From: Forsythia viridissima
Lineage: Eukaryota; Streptophyta; Magnoliopsida; Lamiales; Oleaceae
DNA length: 64,000 nt
Reading direction: 5' to 3'
Assembly: GCA_030279155.1 (NCBI GenBank)
Contig: CM059037.1
Coordinates: 27,647,001 to 27,711,000 of the forward strand
Shown here piece after piece: positions 22,961 through 32,452 of the stretch. A program made the position numbers and the translations under genes. Every line of letters starts with the position of its first letter. Position 1 is the stretch's first letter. The notes under the pieces are model-generated. The model was not told the DNA's origin. It worked only from the letters and a program-made list of their open reading frames with translations, and did not search any database.

Positions 22961-23410
22961 TTAAAAAAACAGGAGAATGCCCCTAAGTGTTAGGGGTGGG
23001 CAGGCCCACCTCTGGGATAAGGGTGCCCGCCCCACTTAAGGGGCAAGTGCATACGCCCGCCCTATCTACCGGTGGGAAATCCCACGCCTTCTTTGCTCTC
23101 GACCTAATATTTTCACACATTTTTTTGACTTTCCTATGTTGTTCGGGGAAGTATACTATCGTACATTGCAACCAATGATTACAAAGTGAAAAAAGTGAAA
23201 AACAATTTATTTTTAATTAAAATAAAGATGTATATTTCACGCCAAACATACAAAACTGAAATTCGCAGTATTCAACAATATTCAAAATGAAATGAACTGA
23301 ATATTATAGTTTTCATGATTAAACGGGACAATCGTCATGAAACTAAAATAAATAAAAATAAACAATTGTTTAATTATCAAGAAAGCCATTGGGTTAAGAT
23401 CCAATCCCCC

Positions 23411-25564
23411 TAATGGTCAACCACTTTGGCCTTCTAAACAGCTAAATCTGTAGCCCGGCGTTTCTTTAGATACCTATCTAATTCATCCAAGTTTATCTCT
23501 GACTAATCGTCAACCAGCCACTCCTTAGTCATTTTGATAGCAGCCTTCAAGGATTCTGCACCATACATGTGCAAGCTGCTCTTATATTCGGCAGACATCT
23601 TGTAACTTACTACGGCTTCATCATCTGTAGTCTCCAACTTTTTGCGAAGCTGATCAGCCTCTTTACGATGTTGATTGATCTCACTATCTTTTTTGTTGGA
23701 AGTAGCTATTGCCTTGTCCAACAAAGAATGCACCTCTGCTACGGCTTTCTTCTTGTTAAGGTCTTTCTCGGCTGTACGTTTCTCGAATTTATCCAAATCA
23801 CGTAGAACTTTCTCTTCCATATCAAGCATCTGTACAAAACAAGAAAAAATTGAAATTAAATAGAGGATGAATATTAAAAGAGAGAGCAATATAGCATCAT
23901 CAAAATATAACAACTTACCATGCGGTGGCTGGTATACATGATATGTCGCATAGCGGCCGTTTCTTTATTTTTGAAATTCTCAGTAAGTTATTCATTCACG
24001 CAACCCAACATAATCTCAGCTTCAACCATCGAATCAACAGAAGGAAATCCAAACTCTTTGTAAGCATGGGTATCACCACCTCTGGTAGTACACGGCATAG
24101 AATGAGGGACAATTATTGTCTCAGTAGTGGCTTTTCCTTTATCGACCCATCTTTTCTTTTTGTTTAGAGGGGATAGAAATGGATCTTCAATAGCATCGGT
24201 GGAAAATCCAGCAACATCCATCACACCTCCAAAATCAAAATTATCCATGTCTGAAAGAGAAAAATAGAGGTTGATACAACAAATATATGCAAAATGAAAA
24301 GTCAAAAAGAGGAATAAAGACATAAAAGTAGCCTACCCTCAAGTGATCCAATGTGAACCCGCCGCAAGTTCTCATTAGATAGCACCTCGCTCATATGCAA
24401 CCCTTGAGGCATCAAGTGTAAAAGCTTATCTAGACGTACCTCGCTCATATCAACATCCAGGGGCTCGTTAAAATGCTTGCAAAAAGGAGTTCTCCAACAA
24501 GTTTTAAAAGGAAACTGTCCTACCTCAGGCCGAACAAAAAAGAAACGTCTTCTCCAACTGCTATTTGAATTGGGAAAGTGGGATAATAACAATCCTACTT
24601 TAAGTTGAATATACGCATAATAGTTACTCTCGATCACAAGAAACATATCAAACACACTTTTAAAAAGCTTCATACACGGCTCAATATCATTTGTAAGGCA
24701 CAAGTATAAGAAATAAGTCAATATACGCCAAGAGTTAGGAGTCAATTGACCAAGAAAGACATGAAATTCGTTGAAGAAAGAAACGAACAAGGGATGAAGA
24801 GGAAATCTTAAACTAGTTGTCATGATGTCACTGTAAACTACCACCTCCCTAGGGTCTAATCCTGGAATTCGCTCACTAGGATGGAGAACTCGATATAAGT
24901 GACCAGGAGGTAATTCATATTTTTTCAACATTTTTACAAAGCTTTTAGGATTGTAAACACAAGCATCCTTTGGTAGATCTAGTTCTATCAAATTACCACT
25001 TGGAGAACATCCCGTTTGAATATTGAACGGATGGGATACCATAGAAAAATTGGCGTCAGAATCTACAAACCCAATAGAGGCAAAAAGTTCAAGTAATGCA
25101 TCTACGTCAACCAGAAGTGGGCTAATACATGAAGGACTCACCTGCCCACCCAAGGTAATGGGAGGGCGAAGCCGCCTGCCCATAGTCGCCTGTTCCCAGC
25201 TAATGGCGGGCAAAACAGCCCGTCCCCACCAAGGGAGGCTGGCGTGGTCACTCGTCCAGCTGTGGGAGGGACGAGGCTGCCTGCCGACAGACGAATCGAC
25301 GACGTCCCTATTTTCATCTCGGATCGAGTGGTTTTGGGCTATGGATAAGTCTCCCTCGTCTAATCCTACTTCAATTTCATCAACGGGTTCATTCAAACAT
25401 CGGGGTCCACCACGTCCTAAAGAACTAACAAATGTCCATCCTTTAACCGGCGGGAGATTATCATCTCTTCCTATAGATAAGGTACGATAAGAGGGATCTC
25501 TAAGATTGCTGTCAGATTTATTGGTTGAAGAGCTACTACTAGAAGTGATCGCCGTCTTATACAT
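23411..25564 (-). pseudogene. Spliced antisense ORF (PF04195-type) of the Tat-lineage element
   Basis: Exon 1 (25564-24338) starts MYKTAITSSSSSS and holds the conserved core: VVVYSDIMTTSLRFPLHPLF, QLTPNSWRILTYFLYLC. This core resembles the PF04195 family (putative gypsy-type transposon protein). The exon ends at GAGG|GTAGGC. Exon 2 (24250-23919) begins after TTTCTCTTTCAG and ends CCGCATG|GTAAGT; it has one stop after GCVNE. Exon 3 (23829 down) begins after TTTTGTACAG and is a charged coiled coil (DMEEKVLRDLDKFEKRTAEK). Its first stop is at 23503, with further weak coding to 23411. Such antisense ORFs are described for Tat elements; their role is unknown. The exon 1 frame is intact for 420 codons, unlike gag-pol. 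Confidence 0.82.
25120..25310. repeat. GC-rich imperfect repeat inside the antisense ORF
   Basis: A strikingly GC-rich stretch with repeated CCTGCCC, GCCTGTTCCC and GGGAGGG phrases, encoding on the minus strand a proline, tryptophan and arginine-rich segment (RQPRPSHSWTSDH to PPITLGG). A similar GC-rich phrase (GGTGCCCGCCCCAC) lies at 22990-23080, near the 3' end of the same ORF. Confidence 0.65.
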
Positions 25565-26017
25565 TTAAAAAAGAAAAAAAGAAGAAGGCCGAAGAATTTA
25601 AAGAATAACAAGGGTGAAAAGATTACCTTAGACAATGAAAGAAGAAAAAACCTCTATAATTCAGACATGAATAAGGAGATCAAGCGAGGAGATATGGGAA
25701 TACTACAAATAATATATCCCTCTACCTCTCTTATATAGAAAAAAAATCCTCCTTAAATGGGGTTGGGATTTAAGCCCATATCAGGTTTAAATTAGGCACA
25801 AAATATATGGTCTATATTTAGCCGGCCACATGGTAAATCATTATTTGACCACGCCTTCCCAAGTGGCACGCTTCCACATGATTTTTGTTACAAAAATAAT
25901 AATTAATTAATAATAATAAATAAATAATTATTTATTACATATGTTATTTTTTTACTTTTTGGTCAGGAATAGTTACTTGAACGATAATATTTCTACTTCT
26001 TATGGACAGTGGTCCAT

Positions 26018-26035
26018 GAAAACTAAAGGGACTTA
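26018..26035 (+). promoter_or_regulatory. Polypurine tract of the Tat-lineage element
   Basis: GAAAACTAAAGGGACTTA sits directly before the 3' LTR, where plus-strand synthesis starts. Confidence 0.7.
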
Positions 26036-26548
26036 TGATGATAAATATGATTACACTTTGGTGAATGATGGCTGCACTCCTTGGGACGCATTCCTCAAGC
26101 TTTCACTCGCCTCGCTGGTCTCATAGACTCGCCTCTGACAAATAGACAGCAATAACCCATAGAATGATAGTTACCGTCGCCATTAGATTAGCCAGACAGG
26201 CGACCCATAGAATGGTAGTTACCGTCGGCAATTGGGAAGATGAAACGCCAGTAATTGGGAAGACGAAACATCCCTCATTAATTCCCAATAATGAGGGAGA
26301 TGAAGAGGCACCTGTCATAAATGACCATTGAAAGCTATAACTGCAGGTCATCCCTATAAATAGAAGCCAACCCTCCAGATAAAAATATAACATATATACT
26401 CCATATTGTTATTCTGCATATTTGAGTTAATCACATACTGATTATCACGCCGGAGTGGAAATGGAGAAAGAAGCCCCGCCACCCTTCGCAGGTCTCCACC
26501 ACTGCTGCCGTCGCCGTGCTCGGAGAAGGAGAAAACATTTAATCATCA
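26036..26548 (+). mobile_element. 3' LTR of the Tat-lineage element
   Basis: TGATGATAAATATG to TTTAATCATCA. It keeps the TATA box (TATAAATA at 26355) that the 5' LTR has lost. A short local duplication (ACAGGCGACCCATAGAATG next to AACCCATAGAATGATAG) distinguishes it from the other two copies. Confidence 0.93.
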
Positions 26549-28009
26549 AATTCTCTCTCTCTAACTTTGATTAATTTCTTTTGCTCTTAAAACTCTCTAT
26601 TCGTACACCAATTAATCAACGCATGGTAAGTTATTTTTCTAGAAAAAGCCTATAATCTTTTTCACGGGCTTTACTTAATTTCAAGTTTATGACATTTGAA
26701 ATTTGAAACCATCCCATAATAGGATGCAAATTATCATATTAGTTATTTTTTCAGTATAGCATTATCGTTGATTGTGCTTAATTACTATGATGATAGTTAA
26801 ATAAACAAAGTAATCTTTTCTAATAAGAATATTGATAAGTGAAAATCTACACATATCTCGACTTCTTAATGGGTGGTGTTTCAGGATAGATTTCTATTGA
26901 TTTTTTCTCGTTTTTCATATGTTAGGACAAGCCTTGAGTTTTGATGACTATGTCTATGAAAATGGTGAAAATGGACGAGGAAGCGTGCATTTAGTGCATT
27001 GGAACAAAAAGTGGAAAGAAGTAAGTAAGTGAGGGAACCTATTGGAAAAACAAGAGTGTCAAGTTTGCACAAAAGCTTTCTACTAAGCATGTAATATACC
27101 ATTAGAAAGTTAATTGAGTCATGAGTCTAATGGATATTGAGGATATCAATTCGAAGTTTTCTACAAAATTTATGCCATTTCTGTCCACACTGTTAGGCTG
27201 TCTAGCATAGTTCGATCGTGCGAAAGTTGAAGAGCAGAAAAACATAAAGCATATGTCCCTTCGAGCAAGGCAAGAGGCTTGCTCGAGCGGACTTGTTCCT
27301 GAAACCTACAAATTTCAGCTAAGTTAGTGCACTTCAAGGAACATATGTTTCTACACCGTGGAAGGGGTTGAGAGCATGAACTTGCAAATCTCTTAGTAGC
27401 TTTGATAACAAATTTTTTTCTAATACACGAGATACAAATTTTTTTGAGAAAATTGGCCTCATGATAGTTGGACTCCTCCCTACACCATGGAAGGGATTGA
27501 GACCAAGAGCTTGCAAATCTCTTATTAGCATTACAAGTTCAAATCCTACATTCTCCATCCCAACAGAAACTGTATGGTGAATTGAGGACCAAACTGCATC
27601 ATGAGCAAAACAAAGAAAAAATGGATTTCCAAGAACATTTCAATTTCAAAAACATGTATGATGTAAAAATTCAAATGAGGAAACATTAAGAAAATACAGC
27701 TGTATGAAAGCAATAAGGTAACTCAGTCAATGGACAATAGCTCAGGTTCCCAATTGTACATGAGCAAAGATTCTTTGGGGGTAAAATGATAATTGGAATT
27801 AGATCTTTCCACGGTGAAAGTAATTTCCCTTCCACATTCTCTAGTATATGATTTTGCTCACTCTCAATTTTGTTTGTCTATGCAATTGAAGTTTCCAATT
27901 TATTGTCCTTACAAAAATATAAGTGCTAGATTGGGAAATCACTATTCACACCCTCAACCAAAACGCCGTTGTTTTGGTGTTTTTATTTACAAGGCCTTGC
28001 AAACGACGT
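26549..28009. other. Intergenic, no gene recognised; contains a 50-bp direct repeat
   Basis: AT-rich. Two direct repeats of about 50 bp at 27350-27400 and 27480-27530 share GAAGGG(G/A)TTGAGA and CTTGCAAATCTCTTA. They give a minus-strand frame with the repeated phrase RDLQ...LNPFHGV, which is an effect of the repeat. 27255-27295 is a GAGCAAGGC...GCTTGCTCGAGC inverted pair. Confidence 0.5.
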
Positions 28010-28277
28010 CGTTGGATGTTCCTATATAAAATCTAATCTTGAGCCGCACAAACCCTACCCGCAGCAGTGAAAAATCCAATTCCTTTTCTTCGTCTTCGTC
28101 TTCGCACATACCCTACCGCAGCAGTGAAAAATCTAATTCTTTTTCTTCGTCTTCTTAGTGTTGTGAACAGTATTCCATTCCAGTGCCACTGTCCTTCTTC
28201 TTCTTGTTAACTACAGTGGACGCAAATCACTTGGATCCGAAAGAAAGATATTCACAGAGTGAAGCACCAAACCGAAG
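28010..28277 (+). promoter_or_regulatory. Probable host promoter and 5' untranslated exon
   Basis: TATATAAA at 28023 is followed by AAACCCTACCCGCAG and pyrimidine-rich TCTTCGTCTTCG leader sequence. An imperfect 50-bp tandem duplication of CCGCAGCAGTGAAAAATC follows. The segment ends in ACCGAAG|GTAATG, a good splice donor near 28277. This is the look of a transcribed plant 5' leader with its first intron. The RS-rich exons downstream are the likely continuation. Confidence 0.5.
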
Positions 28278-29562
28278 GTAATGTCTTTCAATCGGGATTT
28301 TAAGCTTTGGGTAACGGGTAATATATGTTTTAGGCTTTAGGGTTTTTGAATTTTGAATTTTTTTTCCATAAAGTAGTTGTTTGTGTTATTTCGTCAATTT
28401 TAGGTCGTCTGTGAAGTTTTCGTTTCAGTTTTTGCCAATTTCGATAGTTTTTTCTAATGTTTGACTCGTTTTCATTCATTTATAGTTATGTAATAATGGT
28501 AAAATATGTTGATTTTTTTTTGAATTTTTATTTTTAGGTGTTGTTGGGATCTTTTTATGTTTCTGTGATTTGGAATCTTTTTATGTTTCTGTGATTTGGA
28601 AAAATTGTTACAGATCCGTTCATCTTCATCTTTTTTTAGTTCCTGTGTTTTTTTTGTCAATTTTAGGTTGTTTGTGGAGTTTGCTATTCGATTTTTGTCT
28701 CTTTTCATTCATTTGACATCGGTTTCAAACTGAAGGCGCCGTCCATCTTGAGTAAACATGGGACTTTTGGTAACCACTTTCACAGCCTAAGAAACAATAA
28801 AGAAAAAATAGAAAATCCCAATAAACTAATGATTCTTTATTAACTTAAAATAATTCTCGAGGAATCTCTGATTTCCCAGTCTATGAATTTTTTTGTCAAC
28901 TGAGCACTCAACAAATTGAATTAGATTCATGAAATGCTACTATTAGACCAATTTCTTGAACTCGGTAAGAAAAATTAACGTTGGCCAATAAAAATTTGAA
29001 CATAAAATAGTACTCCAGACGTGAAACTTCAAGTATGTGTTGTGTGTACGAAGCAAGATAGCTTACCTCTTGAAATTTCTGAAAGAGAAATGCCATGTGT
29101 AAAAATGGTTGTAGAAATTTGTGTGCACTTCCAGTTTGCTTTATGAGCTAAATTTTGTGGTGCGATTCCTTGTGATTTGGAAGAAAATAGAGATTGAAGT
29201 AAGCAAATGAATATAGAACCATCGGAATATGCATGTTACACCGTCTACTCTAATTAGAGCTTGGAGTGTCATGCTGAGTAGTATTACTATTGACATTAGC
29301 AAAAACTTTTTATCTTGCCCTTGCCCTGTTGCAGTTATAATTTTTATGATAGCATTTTTATTTTTATTTGTTTATTTATTTTATTTTTGTTCCATTAGTG
29401 TTTAGTTTTCTATCTTGTGGGTTAATTAGATTAGATGTTGGTTACACTTGTAAGCAACCTTAGACTAGGCCTAGGACATTTTAGAGTAGACAAATATTAA
29501 TTATGGAACTTTTTAATATGCTGACTGCATGATTTAGATTGATATTTGTTTCATTTGCACAG
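28278..29562 (+). other. Putative first intron of the RS-rich gene
   Basis: T-rich sequence without coding potential between the donor near 28277 and the acceptor TTTGCACAG at 29562. 28548-28605 is a 29-bp tandem duplication (CTTTTTATGTTTCTGTGATT). Confidence 0.4.
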
Positions 29563-29976
29563 GGTTTCACAATCTTCAGATTCAGTTGACCGTTTCCCAT
29601 CTGCAAGGTACTATTTTGATCATGATAACCTGTGGTATTCTCTGCTACTTAAGTTGCTCTTGTTCATCAAGAATATCCAATTTTAAGCTTTTGGTTCCCT
29701 TTAGCAGAAGGATGCCTTTGTAGTCAATTAGCAAGTCCTTTTCCAATTCTAGAAGTTATTCAGAGTAGTTTAGATGTCCGAAAGAGTGCTCATAATTTTA
29801 ATAGATTTTGATTTCTTATTTGTTTTCCATTTTAGTGAAAGACGGAGGTCAAGAAGTATATCTAGATCACCTCCACCAATAGGGCGGTCCATTTCCTCTA
29901 AGAGGCCACGTCGTTCTTCGCCAAGACGGTCTGGGACACCTAGGAGGCATTCGCCTCATCTCTCTTCTCCACCAAG
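29563..29976 (+). pseudogene. Two exons of an RS-rich (SR-related) protein gene
   Basis: Exon one (29563-29607, VSQSSDSVDRFPSAS) lies between TTTGCACAG and CAAG|GTACT. Exon two (29836-29976) lies between CATTTTAG and CCAAG|GTATAG and keeps the frame. It encodes an arginine/serine-rich stretch: ERRRSRSISRSPPPIGRSIS, SKRPRRSSPRRSGTPRRHSP, then HLSSPPR. RS domains of this type occur in splicing factors and in SR-like cyclophilins such as CYP95/CYP63; I cannot choose among them. No continuation is visible after 29976, where other genes' fragments begin. It is therefore a truncated gene or captured fragment. Confidence 0.6.
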
Positions 29977-30547
29977 GTATAGGTCAATTTGTGAGTTCCA
30001 AATTTTGGTTGCCCAGACTTGCTGCCAATGCATTTTCATCTCCAATCAATTGCCCATCCCTGTACATTATAGGTATTCTCAAACCATTAATATATATTAG
30101 TCAATCCCTAATTTAGTGAGAATAATGTTAAGGGTCTAATTTTTTTTGGATTTTAGATCTAGCAATGTGACAAACGAGGTGGTGAATAATTATACACGTA
30201 GTCAACCTCAAAATTATAAGAGACAAGCTAAATTTGTTATTTGTCGTTGTGGAACTTTAAATGAGTAGAAACAATTCTATAGCTAGAGAAAGTGATGTTA
30301 GAAGTGCGCTTGAGTTTCAATATGAAATGTCCACCTCAAAAAACCTTGTTCAGTCAATTGTAATCATAGCACTACCCACCTACTATTCACTTGAAATTGC
30401 AGTTATAGAAGTTTTTAAATTTGAAGCCCCACATCTGAATGTAGCGTGTTTCAGATTTGTGCTATTTAGACTCCAAGTTAAGATTATTTGGGGAAAAAAG
30501 TAGACAAGGAAAAGAAAAATGTGCCGTAGTGAGATATGTTAACATAC
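29977..30547. other. No gene recognised between RS-rich and kinase fragments
   Basis: AT-rich; short frames only. 30160-30260 has a weakly coding look (TNEVVNNYTRSQPQNYKRQA) but no recognised family. Confidence 0.4.
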
Positions 30548-30985
30548 CATGAATAATATCATGAAGAGATCCATTCAATGCATATACATATGCAAGAACA
30601 CGTTGATTTCCATCAACACAATAACCAAGTAATTCAACAAAAATTTCGTGTTTTAGTCTTTACACCATAGAAACCTGTAAGTTCAAAAACAATTTGTTGG
30701 ATATAGTCAATTGTTAATGCCTGATACCCTGTAATAAGTTACAATATTCAAATTAAACTTGGGCTAAGAATTCGTCATCTGGCTGCTTGTTTGCATACAA
30801 CTTCTTTATCGCAGACCGACCATTCTTAAGAATTCCATACTATACTTGTCCATATGAGCCTTTCCTAATTAAGGAATCAGAGCCAAAGTTATCTGTAATG
30901 TCTTTTAATTCATTCCCTGGAATTGACGGAACTGCAATAGGTTGGACATTCACAACTTGAGCTACTTTGTCTTGATCTATCTTTA
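30548..30985 (-). pseudogene. Two exons of a PTI1-like receptor-like cytoplasmic kinase
   Basis: Minus strand, first exon about 30985-30766: VQPIAVPSIPGNELKDITDN, FGSDSLIRKGSYGQV-stop-YG, AIKKLYANKQPDDEFLAQ. This is the N-lobe of the Pto-interacting PTI1 kinase family, with the glycine loop (GEGSYGRVYYG in relatives) mutated and a stop in it; the ATP-binding lysine of AIKKL remains. A GT...CTTACAG intron separates it from exon two (30673-30548): VSMV-stop-RLKHE, FVELLGYCVDGNQRVLAYVY, ALNGSLHDIIHG, with a GTATGT donor after it. PTI1 kinases act in plasma-membrane immune and oxidative signalling. Only about a third is present and it has two stops. It lies antisense to its neighbours. Confidence 0.85.
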
Positions 30986-31081
30986 ACTAAGTTTTCCTTT
31001 TTGTCTGGTTCTGACTTTTAGCTTTTTTTGTGCTCAGTTGATTACTTCTCATCATCTTTTTGGTAATTTTACATACTACAG

Positions 31082-31207
31082 CCAGCTTCCGGAACAAAAG
31101 GTGGTTCAAGTGGCTCACCTATAATTGACAGGCAAGTCAGAGCAATTGCCTTGAATGCTGGTAGCAAGACATCAAGTGCTTCGGCTTTTTTCTTCCCTTT
31201 AGAACGA
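31082..31207 (+). pseudogene. Single exon of a DEG7-like (protease Do-like 7) gene
   Basis: Between a TACTACAG acceptor and GAACGA|GTAAGT donor lies one open exon: ASGTKGGSSGSPIIDRQVRA, then IALNAGSKTSSASAFFFPLE and R. This is the segment holding the nucleophilic serine (GGSSGSP) of plant DEG7/Do-like 7, a nuclear-lineage trypsin-fold protease. Relatives read GSPVIDWQGRAVALNAG here. No other DEG7 exon is visible on either side, so it is an isolated piece with both splice sites intact. Confidence 0.82.
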
Positions 31208-32452
31208 GTAAGTTCATTTTTTTATATTTGGCCATTAGCATTGTTCTTATATTTTCTTTGTGGTTTCTTTCTATCTTTTAGTTCTTTGATCATCTGTAAC
31301 ATGAACATAAAAACTAATCCAAAAATTCTAAAATAAGAAACAGAAGGATTTTTTTTTTCCAAAATGAGTTCAATTGATGCCTTTATATTAATGGTTCTTG
31401 TCCTTCTGATGAAAATTTTATTATGTGACATTCACATTATGTTGCTTCGCCTACAAGGCTTTAAGAAGGCATTTAGCATAGATCCAATCTAACTTGTGTT
31501 TAGCAACACCGTTTTACTACAATCGGTGGAAATTGCTTAAATTTATAATTTATATAACATTAACGTTTCTTTTTTTGGAATGTTATTTTATTAGATTGAA
31601 TCTAATGGCCTTAAAAAATTAGAAATACTTATTATAAGTAATCAAATTAATCAACGAAAAAATTTAAAAGTGATTGTAGTAATTTAGTTCACTGACTTAC
31701 TTGCCTATGGTAATAGCTCAGTTGAGTACTTGCCTATGGGATTTTACAGGTTTTAATGAATCGTGTCTTTCAATTTATGTCATATGTGAAACCAATATTT
31801 ACAAATGGCACCTAGAAGATTAGCTCGATAAATTTGCACTACCCACTATTTTTTTATACGATCTCAGTGACTTTGTTGCTGATTATATAGTTTTGATTAG
31901 TTTTTAAACGTGTATGTGATTGGTCTATTTTTTGTTTGATTCTTACTTAATGACCATTATTGTGTTCAATTAGTTTTTGTTGACGAACTTGTACCTTTCA
32001 TCTTGTTTTGTGTATAGCATATCAAATAGATTTTATATTTGAAGTAAATATGATGTATGATTAATTTTTGCATTTATGTTTTCAGTTTTAATGATTGTGA
32101 ATATATTACAATTTTTTGAATCATGTTTGATTTAATTATGAGATTTATTCAAATGTGAGTCATCTGGTTTGATTTACAAATAATTATTAGCTCTATTTAT
32201 TGTTTTTCTTTTCTTAGGTCATAAAATATTATTTTCTCAGCCTTGTATGTGCTAAAAGTATATTTAATCTATTTCATTTTTAACAATATTTCTTTCTTAT
32301 GTAAAACAATAGAATTGAACCACAAAATTCATCTCACAAAGGAAACACATCTCGGTCCCCGTTTTTCCTTTTCTAACCTTGAATGTACCATGCTTTGTTA
32401 TTGGGTTTTTTTATTCTTACTTAATAATCTTTTTTCCTTTAATATAGAGTCC
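31208..32452. other. About 1.2 kb with no gene recognised, upstream of the Helitron gene
   Basis: Very AT-rich. A pyrimidine tract and CTTTAATATAG at 32437-32447 could be an acceptor for the first Helitron exon. I looked for the 5' TCTCTACTA-type Helitron start here and did not find it. Confidence 0.45.

Larger units (their letters stand above)
15874..26548 (+). mobile_element. Tat-lineage Ty3/gypsy element, about 10.7 kb, decayed
   Basis: Two related LTRs of about 512 bp bound gag, protease, RT, RNase H and integrase in gypsy order, a minisatellite and a long antisense ORF. Flanking pentamers are ACTTC (left) and AATTC (right), a target duplication with one mismatch. Tat membership rests on the gag zinc-finger motif HDTEDC, the DNGS protease, the integrase finger with KWYYWPS and the antisense PF04195-type ORF, which is known from this lineage. 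Every coding domain has frameshifts or stops. RNase H is interrupted by an LTR-like block (19724-20826). Confidence 0.93.

Noticed and set aside
25023..25490. 155-codon plus-strand open frame
   Set aside because: It lies opposite the antisense ORF of the Tat element, over its GC-rich segment, and has no domain; a shadow frame.
31208..32452. Helitron 5' end
   Set aside because: No TC-initial CTCTACTA-type motif between an AT dinucleotide was found here or just left of the host fragments, so Helitron limits were not annotated.
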